From Clostridiales bacterium (GTDB lineage: Bacteria; Bacillota; Clostridia; Christensenellales; Aristaeellaceae): 5,021 nt of DNA. The notes below the pieces were generated by a model. It made no database searches and had not been told where the DNA came from. It saw nothing but the letters and a program-made list of their open reading frames with translations. Location: positions 1-5,021 of the forward strand of contig JAAZBR010000205.1 of NCBI GenBank assembly GCA_012513735.1. The letters run 5' to 3'. Within the stretch, counting starts at the first letter, position 1. Each line of letters opens with the position of its first letter. Below, one piece after another: positions 1 to 5,021 of the stretch. Both the position numbers and the translations under genes were made by a program.

Positions 1-191
1 AAACTCTCCTCTTCGGAGAAGCGGATCTCGCCCTTCACCTCGATCTTGTCTTCCAGCTTGCCGCGGGTGGCGGTGATCTTCTGCACCTTGGCAGTGGTGA
101 TGGTCTGCACCGTCCGGGCGAAGAACATGCTGAGCAGCAATACAACCGCCAGGATCAGCAGGGCTTTGAGTGCTTTACGCTTGCTTGTCAC
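1..191 (-). CDS. Membrane-anchored protein, probable HlyD/RND-type adaptor, N-terminal part only
   Basis: Sixty-three codons are visible before the gene leaves the window. The start is GTG with GAGGG at 7-nt spacing, 10 nt after the sugar permease stop, so it belongs to the same operon. The N-terminus MTSKRKALKA is basic and is followed by a single hydrophobic anchor (about residues 8-25, LLILAVVLLLSMFFA) with no clear signal peptidase site, then an extracytoplasmic segment TVQTITTAKVQKITATRGKL and DKIEVKGEIRFSEEES. The pattern of one anchor followed by a beta-rich stretch with V/I.G.I.F resembles the first strands of HlyD-family or RND periplasmic adaptor proteins, which in Gram-positive bacteria act outside the membrane with ABC transporters. 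The lipoyl/biotinyl-like and coiled-coil regions that would prove this are beyond the edge. An unrelated membrane-anchored protein remains possible. The coding status is firm; the product name is tentative. Confidence 0.6.
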   Translation of the reverse strand, partial: MTSKRKALKALLILAVVLLLSMFFARTVQTITTAKVQKITATRGKLEDKIEVKGEIRFSEEES

Positions 192-198
192 GATGGGT

Positions 199-203
199 CC
201 CTC
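199..203 (-). promoter_or_regulatory. Ribosome binding site for the adaptor-like gene
   Basis: GAGGG overlaps the TGA of the preceding permease gene and lies 7 nt before the GTG at 191. An in-frame TGA a few codons upstream excludes any earlier start, so GTG is the only sensible one. Confidence 0.7.
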
Positions 204-1083
204 ATTTCATATCGCTTAGCTGAATACCAAGCAAAATGTCTTCCTGAAAATAGGTGTAGATCAGCAGGGCCGGCAGGATATACAGTGCCGCTCCCGCAAA
301 TGCGATGCCCGGCTCGCTGGTGCTGAGCTGGTTGAACATCACGGAAAGGGGCATCCGGTCCTGCTGGTTGCTGAGATAGATCAGCGGCTGCTCCACCATG
401 TTCCAGCTATCGGCAAAGGACAGCGCGGCCGCTGCCCCTAGAATGGGCTTGGAGATGGGAAGCACCATGTACAGGAAACAGCGCCAGGTGCCTGCGCCAT
501 CCATCATGGCGGCCTCAAACAGATCCCCCGGGATGCCCACCATGTACTGCCGCACCAGAAAGATATAAAAGGGCGAAAAGACCAGCAGCAGAATCACCGC
601 CCAGGGCGTGTTCATCAGCCCCAGGGCCCGCATGGTCAGCACGCTGGGCGCCATGGTGACCTGGAAGGGCAGCAGCATCATCATCAGAATCACAAAGAAC
701 AGCGCATCCCTGCCCCGGAAGCGGAACCGGCTCAGCGCGTAGGCCATCATGGGGATCACCAGCGCCTGCCCCAGCAGCACCGCACCCGTATACAGCAAAG
801 AGTTGGCAAACAGCTGCAAATACACCGGCTTTTCAATCAGCAGGCTGTAGTACTGCCGCAGGGAGACAATGGAGGGCGACAGCAGAATGTCCATCCACTG
901 GCCCTGGGCGTAGTTGTTGCGGGTCTTCAGGTAGGCCGTCATCTCGGACATCGGGAAAAAGGAGTAGAGAAACGTCAGCACAATGGGCAGCACCATCAGC
1001 AGACACACCAGCGTCAGCACCAGGTAGGCGAGCACCTGGCCGGGCCGCAGCCGTTTCTTCCCAGCATGAACACTACCGGTCAT
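202..1083 (-). CDS. Carbohydrate ABC transporter permease, MalG/UgpE-like
   Basis: This is a 293-residue membrane subunit, partner of the preceding MalF-like permease in a CUT1-type importer. A basic N-terminus (HAGKKRLRPGQ) leads to helix 1 (about 17-43). An extracytoplasmic stretch of about 45 residues (44-88) contains MTAYLKTRNNYAQGQW and ends in SLRQYYSLL, the counterpart of the FTLENY motif; it looks longer than in textbook MalG. Further hydrophobic segments are at about 92-115, 127-147, 159-179, 209-224 and 260-280. The EAA loop is at about 190-213 (EAAMMDGAGTWRCF, then LPISKP), intact for ATPase docking. The C-terminus GIQLSDMK resembles the GI.LSG.K ending of one MalG-like subgroup. 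ATG 1083 was chosen because the open frame upstream (to 1134) is a cysteine-rich shadow of the previous gene. The site before it is weak (AAAGGCGG), so translation probably depends on coupling through the 11-nt overlap. The stop is TGA. Confidence 0.94.
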   Translation of the reverse strand: MTGSVHAGKKRLRPGQVLAYLVLTLVCLLMVLPIVLTFLYSFFPMSEMTAYLKTRNNYAQGQWMDILLSPSIVSLRQYYSLLIEKPVYLQLFANSLLYTGAVLLGQALVIPMMAYALSRFRFRGRDALFFVILMMMLLPFQVTMAPSVLTMRALGLMNTPWAVILLLVFSPFYIFLVRQYMVGIPGDLFEAAMMDGAGTWRCFLYMVLPISKPILGAAAALSFADSWNMVEQPLIYLSNQQDRMPLSVMFNQLSTSEPGIAFAGAALYILPALLIYTYFQEDILLGIQLSDMK

Positions 1084-1924
1084 GGCCGCGCACCGCCTTT
1101 CCCATATACAGCAGGCCGAACAGCACAAACACAATCACCGCGAAGCTGTAGGCGGCCGTGGTCACCAACTGGTAATCCAGCTTGGCAAACAGGTTATTCA
1201 TATAGTGCTGCAAGGTGTAGACGGAGTCCCGCGGGTACGCCCCGCCGATGAAGTAGACCTCCTTAAAAATCTTGAAGGCATTCACCCAGGCCAATACAAA
1301 CACCAAAAAGGCGGTGGGCATGATCAGGGGCAGCGTGATCTTGGTGGCCTGTCGGATGGGGCCCGCCCCCTCCAGGCGGGCAAACTCATACAGCTCATCG
1401 GGTACGGCGTTCAGCGCGGCAGAGAATATCACCACCGAAAAGCCTACGTTCTTCCAGATGTACAGCAGCACCACCGGCACGCGCATGGCCTCGGACTCCA
1501 GCCACAGCACGCGCTGCAGCCCCATCAGTTCCATCAAACGGTTGATGGGGCTGCCAAAGTCAAACAGCAACAGCCATATGATCAGCAGCGCCGAAGAAGG
1601 CACCAGGTAGGGCATCAGCAGCAGGTTGCGGAAGCCTAGGGATCTCTCCTTCAGCGTGCGCAGCACCACAGACAATACGAAGGAGAACACGAAGATCAGC
1701 GGCGCACAGATCAGCGACAGCTCCAGGGAGTTGCGCAGCCCCAGCAGGAAAACGGGGTTGCTCCATACCCGCTGATAGTTCTCAAACCATACGAAGCGAT
1801 TTGCGATGCTGCCGTCCGTCATGCTGAAGTAGATGCCGCCCAGGAAGGGTACCAGGTAGAACAGCAGCAGGCCCAGCAATCCCGGCAGCAGGAAAAGCAT
1901 CAGGCTTTTCTTCCTTGTGAACAT
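1073..1924 (-). CDS. Carbohydrate ABC transporter permease, MalF/UgpA-like
   Basis: This is a 283-residue inner-membrane subunit of a carbohydrate-type (CUT1) ABC importer; it would pair with the following permease to form the translocation pore. The basic N-terminus MFTRKKS is followed by helix 1 (about 8-29) and the YFSMTDGS...RFVWFENYQRVW segment typical of MalF/UgpA-like proteins (FVGLxNY in relatives). More hydrophobic segments lie at about 67-88, 100-121, 148-170, 198-217 and 254-275. The cytoplasmic EAA loop that docks on the ATPase is at about 177-203 (ELYEFARLEGAG, then KITLPLIMP), with the conserved glycine and LP intact. Length is normal for the family. The start has an ideal AAGGAG site and the promoter just upstream. 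The TAG stop overlaps the next gene by 11 nt. Unusually for a sugar operon, no solute-binding protein gene precedes it. The exact sugar cannot be inferred. Confidence 0.94.
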   Translation of the reverse strand: MFTRKKSLMLFLLPGLLGLLLFYLVPFLGGIYFSMTDGSIANRFVWFENYQRVWSNPVFLLGLRNSLELSLICAPLIFVFSFVLSVVLRTLKERSLGFRNLLLMPYLVPSSALLIIWLLLFDFGSPINRLMELMGLQRVLWLESEAMRVPVVLLYIWKNVGFSVVIFSAALNAVPDELYEFARLEGAGPIRQATKITLPLIMPTAFLVFVLAWVNAFKIFKEVYFIGGAYPRDSVYTLQHYMNNLFAKLDYQLVTTAAYSFAVIVFVLFGLLYMGKAVRGHDR

Positions 1925-1929
1925 CGCAA

Positions 1930-1935
1930 CTCCTT
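1930..1935 (-). promoter_or_regulatory. Ribosome binding site for the MalF-like permease
   Basis: AAGGAG lies 5 nt before the ATG at 1924. It decides this start over the longer open frame reaching back to 2011, whose extra residues would cover the inverted repeat and promoter and are not permease-like. Confidence 0.85.
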
Positions 1936-1954
1936 CCAGATTGTTATGTGCTTC

Positions 1955-1983
1955 ACTATACAAGCCCCAACCCGCCTTTTCAA
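1955..1983 (-). promoter_or_regulatory. Sigma-70/SigA-type promoter for the sugar ABC permease operon
   Basis: Read on the minus strand, TTGAAA (1983-1978) is followed by a 17-bp spacer and TATAGT (1960-1955). Each box matches the consensus in 5 of 6 positions at optimal spacing. The predicted transcription start is near 1949-1947, giving a leader of about 25 nt with the ribosome binding site in place. It lies downstream of the last export gene and upstream of the first importer gene, which fits two separate transcription units. Confidence 0.7.
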
Positions 1984-1999
1984 GCGGATGGGGCTTGTA
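1959..1999. repeat. Long interrupted inverted repeat in the intergenic gap, candidate operator
   Basis: Arms 1959-1969 and 1989-1999 are perfect 11-bp inverted complements (TACAAGCCCCA / TGGGGCTTGTA). Inside them a further 4 bp pair (CCGC 1972-1975 with GCGG 1984-1987), leaving an 8-nt loop at 1976-1983. The repeat surrounds the -35 box and fills the promoter spacer of the sugar-transport operon, so a dimeric repressor or activator site is plausible. As RNA of the upstream export operon it would fold into a stable hairpin, but no U-run follows on the minus strand, so it is not a standard intrinsic terminator. The arms are longer than a typical LacI-family site, and no regulator gene is in view to assign it. 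Confidence 0.75.
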
Positions 2000-2031
2000 G
2001 AATTGTAACATTTATCAGGCGGCCGTGTTTG

Positions 2032-3213
2032 TCAGATTCCCTGCTGCCTCCTGAATTTGTTCACCAGCAGCGAGGCTGTCAGCAGCACGGCGGTCATCAG
2101 GGCGACGATGCCCATGTACCGGCCGTATTGTCCGATCACATCTCCACTGAGTTCCGCCGAATCCGTCAGCAGGCGGATACCCGCAGTGTACCAGTAGGCG
2201 GGCAGGGCCTTACCCATGGCCTGTACGCCGGGTCCCAGCAACTCCAGGGGAACAAACACGCCGCCCAGAAAGCTGGACCCCAGGGAGATGACGTTGCTCA
2301 CTCCGGTCACAACGCTGGTGTTCTGGGTGAAGGAGGTGGCCAGCAGCGCAACGGCCATGCACACAGCAAGGTAGAGGTAGCTTCCCCCCAGCATTAGCAA
2401 AATGCGCTGGCTGAACAGTTCGGAAAGGGAGATGCGGGCATTGAAGACGCCAAAGCCTACCAGCACCAGCCAGATGATGCTACTGTACAGCAGGCTGGCC
2501 CCTGCCAACTGCGCTGTGCGGGAGGTTTCGCTCAGACTGGCCGCGCGGTTGCGGAAGGCCAGCTTCTTTTGCACCATGACGGCCAGCACCATGCCCATAC
2601 CGCTGGAAACAGCAGCCATCAGCGAGTAGCTGACAAACCTCAGGTAGATGGCCATGCCCTCCTCGCCGGCGCTCAGCATCCCCGATTTCACCTGGGTAAT
2701 CTGCACGTTGTCCTGTAAATCCTGGTTGGCCTGCGCAACAATCTGCTCTGCCGTCATGCGGGGCCGCAGGCTGTGGTACGTGGATACTGTGCCCAGAAAG
2801 CGGTTGACATAAGCATCGATGTACAGGTGCACATAGTCATTGGCCGCATTGAAGCTCTCCACCTGGGGATTCTTCCCCTCCAGCACCTGTTCGCCAAAAC
2901 CCGCCGGGATGCGGAGCACCAGGAACACATCCTGCCAGAACAAAGCGTCGCGGATCTCCTTTTCGGCGCTGCCCAGATCTATGCGGTTACTGCGGGCGGC
3001 AAGGAATTCCTCCAGCCCCCGGCTGACCGGGTGATCCCCATCATCGTTGAGGATGGCGATGCGATAGTCCCGGGTGGAAACCTGCAGATCATCCCGGCCG
3101 GTCCCCATGGCATTGCTGACCATGATGGACATGACAACCATAATGGCCATATACAGTGCCACCGGGATGATAAAACGTTTGGAAACGCGGAAGAATGCCT
3201 TAAATACTGTCAT
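2032..3213 (-). CDS. ABC-2 family transporter permease, second of a pair
   Basis: This is a 393-residue membrane subunit, paralogous in layout to the permease just upstream. A cytoplasmic N-terminus (MTVFKAFFRVSKRF) and a first helix (about 14-35) come first. An extracytoplasmic domain spans about 40-185, with RIAILNDDGDHPVSRGLEEF and a YVHLYIDAYVNRFLG stretch. Five to six hydrophobic segments follow (about 190-213, 238-257, 269-293, 300-325 and 363-384). The signature SSFLGGVFVPLELL followed by LPAYWYTAGI is characteristic of ABC-2 permeases. The ending NKFRRQQGI is a basic cytoplasmic tail. I chose ATG 3213 because GGAGG lies 7 nt upstream and the first helix then begins in normal register. 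The stop is TGA. It overlaps the preceding gene by 14 nt and is the last gene of the export operon, since the next 107 bp are noncoding and hold a new promoter. The substrate is unknown. Confidence 0.9.
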   Translation of the reverse strand: MTVFKAFFRVSKRFIIPVALYMAIMVVMSIMVSNAMGTGRDDLQVSTRDYRIAILNDDGDHPVSRGLEEFLAARSNRIDLGSAEKEIRDALFWQDVFLVLRIPAGFGEQVLEGKNPQVESFNAANDYVHLYIDAYVNRFLGTVSTYHSLRPRMTAEQIVAQANQDLQDNVQITQVKSGMLSAGEEGMAIYLRFVSYSLMAAVSSGMGMVLAVMVQKKLAFRNRAASLSETSRTAQLAGASLLYSSIIWLVLVGFGVFNARISLSELFSQRILLMLGGSYLYLAVCMAVALLATSFTQNTSVVTGVSNVISLGSSFLGGVFVPLELLGPGVQAMGKALPAYWYTAGIRLLTDSAELSGDVIGQYGRYMGIVALMTAVLLTASLLVNKFRRQQGI

Positions 3214-4339
3214 GGTAGTGCCTCCCCAGGGTAACAATCACCAGGGCGCTGAATACCAGGCATGTAATGGTCATGGAAACCAGATACCGGGTATCTACAC
3301 TCTGGTAGTAGTACAGGCTGTACAGCGAATCCACAATCATGGAGCCCGGGTTGATGCGGCTGAGCCAGGGTAGATTGACATCGATCATGCGCTTCACCTT
3401 GTCGCTCATCAGGCCGCTGAGAAAGCTGCTGAACAGGTATGCACCCGTAGTGATGCCAAGCACGGTGTTGTCCTTGCCGCGCACGGCGCAGGCAATGGCC
3501 ATGCCCATCAGGAAGCCCATCAGCGTGCCCAGGGCCAACACCAGCAGGATGTAGCCGGTAAAGGGGCCAAAGTCGCGGCCCAGCCCAAAGCGCATATAGG
3601 CGTAGACCACCAGGGTCATTCCCACCTGCACCAGCCAGGTAGCCAGCGCTGCCGCCCCCACTCTGCCCCATTTGTTGGCAGCGGATGCCGCTGCCCGAGC
3701 CCCCTCCGGGGAGCGGTTAGCCTGCTGGCGGATAACCACGGCAGCGCCGGCAGAGCAGGCCCCCAGGCAGGTCATGCCCAGCAGCGCCATGAAGTAGATG
3801 ATGTCCGCGCTCATCTGGCCACCCAGGGGCATCACCTTGACGAAATCAGCCTGTGACAACTGCGTCTGCACCACGCCCATGTCGGTGAGCGGGTTGGTGC
3901 TCAGCAGGCTGAAAATGGTGTTCTTGGTGGCGTCCACCTGGTCCAGCACCTGCTTCACCACCACCTGCCGGGGCTCCACCTTCTTTACCAGCAGTTGGGG
4001 CGTGTCGCCATCCACCAGAGCTGCGTCCGCCTCGTCGGCCGCCACCATCCGGCGAGCCTCGTCCTCGCTGACCTGATAGATGTCAAACAGTTTATCCGTA
4101 CCGCTTGAGGAGCGCTGCATCCCCTCCAGGATCCCTTTCAAGTCGTAGAAGGGATTCCTGACCTGGGGCGCCACGTAGGCTACCCGGATGGGTTCCCGGA
4201 TCAGCTCTGCCGTCCCCAGGTTGCCAAAGGCCAGATAAAACAGCGTGGACAGGATCAGCGGAAAGGCCAGACTCCAGAACAGCACAGGCTTTTCCCGCAG
4301 TGTGATCAGCAGGTTGCCCTTGAAGACTGTCCTAAACAT
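3200..4339 (-). CDS. ABC-2 family transporter permease, first of a pair
   Basis: This is a 379-residue integral membrane subunit of an ABC exporter, with ABC-2/NatB-like architecture. A short cytoplasmic N-terminus (MFRTVFKGNLLITLREKPVL) leads into one membrane helix at about residues 21-40. A large extracytoplasmic domain follows (about 45-175, containing IRVAYVAPQV and DADAALVDGD-like mixed alpha/beta sequence). After it come about five hydrophobic segments (roughly 178-203, 226-248, 261-285, 292-311 and 352-370). The motif SSFLSGLMSDKV...LPWLSRINPGSMIVDSLY matches the conserved ABC-2 re-entrant region seen in many permeases as FLSG/GG plus a proline-rich LP stretch. The start ATG overlaps the ATPase stop by 8 nt and has AAAGGAG upstream. 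The TAA stop overlaps the next permease start by 14 nt, so the two permeases are probably made in fixed ratio as a heterodimer. The exported substrate cannot be read from the sequence; drug, peptide or lipid are all possible. Confidence 0.9.
   Translation of the reverse strand: MFRTVFKGNLLITLREKPVLFWSLAFPLILSTLFYLAFGNLGTAELIREPIRVAYVAPQVRNPFYDLKGILEGMQRSSSGTDKLFDIYQVSEDEARRMVAADEADAALVDGDTPQLLVKKVEPRQVVVKQVLDQVDATKNTIFSLLSTNPLTDMGVVQTQLSQADFVKVMPLGGQMSADIIYFMALLGMTCLGACSAGAAVVIRQQANRSPEGARAAASAANKWGRVGAAALATWLVQVGMTLVVYAYMRFGLGRDFGPFTGYILLVLALGTLMGFLMGMAIACAVRGKDNTVLGITTGAYLFSSFLSGLMSDKVKRMIDVNLPWLSRINPGSMIVDSLYSLYYYQSVDTRYLVSMTITCLVFSALVIVTLGRHYHDSI
3221..3225 (-). promoter_or_regulatory. 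Ribosome binding site that sets the start of the second ABC-2 permease
   Basis: GGAGG sits 7 nt before the ATG at 3213, inside the end of the upstream gene. It favours ATG 3213 over the in-frame TTG at 3237, which directly follows an in-frame TGA and has no such site at proper spacing. Confidence 0.8.
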
Positions 4340-5021
4340 TGTCCCGCAGCTCCTTTCCGGTGACCTCCAGGAACACGTCGTTCAGCGTGGGCTGGCGCAG
4401 GCTCATGGCGCCGATAGCAATGTCGCGCTGCTCCATGAAATTGACCAGGTTGGCCAACTTGCTTTCTCCCCGCGTCAGGTACAGCACCAGGTTATCCCCC
4501 TCCAGCAGCTCCGCCCGGCTGACAAAGGGCAGCGCCTTGATGGCCTCGATGTCCTCCACGCTGTGGTTGAGCAACTGCACGTTCACCTGATCCCCCAGGT
4601 TGACGGAGGCCTTCAGTTCCTCCTTGGTGCCGGTCAGAATGGCCTTTCCCTTGTCCATGATGGTGATCATGGTGCAGAGCTGTTCCACCTCCTCCATGTA
4701 GTGGCTGGTATACAGCACCGTGGTGCCCTGCTGGTTCAGGTGCTGGATGCCCTACAGAATGCTGTTGCGGCTCTGGGGATCCACAGCCACGGTGGGCTCG
4801 TCCAGTATCAGCAGCTTGGGCTTGTGGGCGATGCCGCAGGCGATGTTGAGGCGCCGCTTGAGGCCGCCGGACAGCTTCTTGGGCAGAAACTTGCGGAACT
4901 TCTCCAGCCCGCAGAAGTCGATGGCCTCGTCGATCAGCGGCTTCCTGGCCCGGGCATCAGACACATACAGGCCGCAGAAGTAGTCGATGTTCTCCTGCAC
5001 GGTCAGCTCCTCCATCACGGC
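4332..5021 (-). pseudogene. ABC-2 exporter ATP-binding protein, N-terminus outside window, interrupted by an in-frame TAG
   Basis: This is the cytoplasmic nucleotide-binding subunit that would power the two permeases encoded next. The window starts just after the expected Q-loop (visible start MEELTVQENIDYF), so Walker A is off the edge. Visible in order are the signature LSGG (4874-4863), Walker B LLILDEP (4814-4794), a D-loop region TVAVDPQSRN, the switch histidine in YTSHYMEEVE (codon 4703-4701), and a C-terminal regulatory-type tail ending TLNDVFLEVTGKELRDNV, as in DrrA-like multidrug ABC ATPases. A TAG at 4754-4752 splits the frame after residues RNSIL; the same frame resumes at once with GIQHLNQQGTTVLYTSH, the expected family sequence. 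The interrupted position is usually acidic in relatives as I recall them, so one substitution, perhaps GAG to TAG, would explain it. If the stop is real, the upstream product lacks the switch histidine. A restart at GTG 4718 is possible in frame but has no good ribosome binding site. A sequencing or assembly error is the main alternative. The normal stop, also TAG, overlaps the next start by 8 nt. Confidence 0.87.
4350..4356 (-). promoter_or_regulatory. Ribosome binding site for the first ABC-2 permease
   Basis: AAAGGAG lies inside the 3' end of the ATPase gene, 10 nt upstream of the ATG at 4339. It supports that start and, with the overlapping stop and start codons, suggests translational coupling of ATPase and permease. 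Confidence 0.7.

Noticed and set aside
1082..1639. A 185-codon plus-strand open frame, histidine- and glutamine-rich
   Set aside because: It is fully antisense to the MalF-like permease and has low-complexity composition expected from reading CAG/CTG-rich codons on the wrong strand. It has no family resemblance.
1959..1999. Intrinsic terminator for the export operon
   Set aside because: The stem is strong, but the bases after it on the minus strand (TATAGTGAAG) contain no U-run, and the plus-strand side has none either. It is kept as an inverted repeat with possible operator or mRNA-end role.
1925..2011. N-terminal extension of the MalF-like permease to 2011
   Set aside because: The added residues are not hydrophobic or signal-like, would span the promoter and the inverted repeat, and the AAGGAG site points to ATG 1924.
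1948..2397. A plus-strand open frame crossing the intergenic gap
   Set aside because: It runs antisense into the second ABC-2 permease, is rich in histidine, glutamine and glycine, and has no ribosome binding site. The gap is better explained by promoter and inverted repeat.
2773..3234. A 153-codon plus-strand open frame
   Set aside because: It is antisense to a clearly real membrane protein with continuous ABC-2 motifs. It is a shadow frame.
3210..3671. A minus-strand open frame in another register inside the first ABC-2 permease
   Set aside because: It overlaps the conserved transmembrane half of the real gene and shows glycine-, histidine- and proline-rich sequence without membrane or domain pattern.
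4332..4718. Independent short gene starting at GTG 4718
   Set aside because: It has no ribosome binding site and begins just before the switch histidine of the ATPase. It is the remainder of the interrupted gene, although low-level restart cannot be excluded.
4332..5021. TAG recoded as a sense codon in this organism
   Set aside because: The same gene and the MalF-like gene end at TAG exactly where the family ends and where the next gene begins, so TAG acts as a normal stop here.

Overview
The window is almost entirely coding and every credible gene lies on the minus strand, so transcription runs from high to low coordinates. Base composition is moderately high in G+C. Ribosome binding sites are strong AAGGAG/GGAGG type, genes overlap by a few bases, and both families (an ABC-2 exporter with split permeases and a MalF/MalG-type sugar importer) are common in gut-type Firmicutes. 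A Clostridia-like member of the Firmicutes is the best guess. This is an inference from style; no taxonomic marker gene is present.

Region 1 (5021 down to 2032) is an ABC-2 export operon of three overlapping genes. An ATP-binding protein enters from the right edge with its N-terminus outside the window. It is followed by two paralogous membrane permeases of 379 and 393 residues, which presumably form a heterodimeric channel. The ATPase reading frame is broken by one in-frame TAG at 4754-4752, between the Walker B/D-loop region and the switch histidine. The frame is otherwise intact on both sides.

Region 2 (2031-1925) is the only intergenic gap, 107 bp. It holds a good sigma-70-type promoter (TTGAAA, 17 bp, TATAGT, on the minus strand) lying inside a long GC-rich inverted repeat (1959-1999), then an AAGGAG ribosome binding site. 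The repeat overlaps the whole spacer and the -35 box, which makes it a candidate operator.

Region 3 (1924 down to 1) is a second operon. It encodes a MalF/UgpA-like permease, a MalG/UgpE-like permease and the first 63 codons of a membrane-anchored protein resembling HlyD/RND-type adaptor (membrane fusion) proteins; this last gene runs off the left edge. No solute-binding protein or importer ATPase is visible, so the importer must get these from outside the window or from elsewhere in the genome.

Nothing in the window looks like a mobile element, CRISPR array, RNA gene or clearly new system. The points worth a second look are the amber-interrupted ATPase, the promoter inside an inverted repeat, and the adaptor-like gene following sugar permeases.
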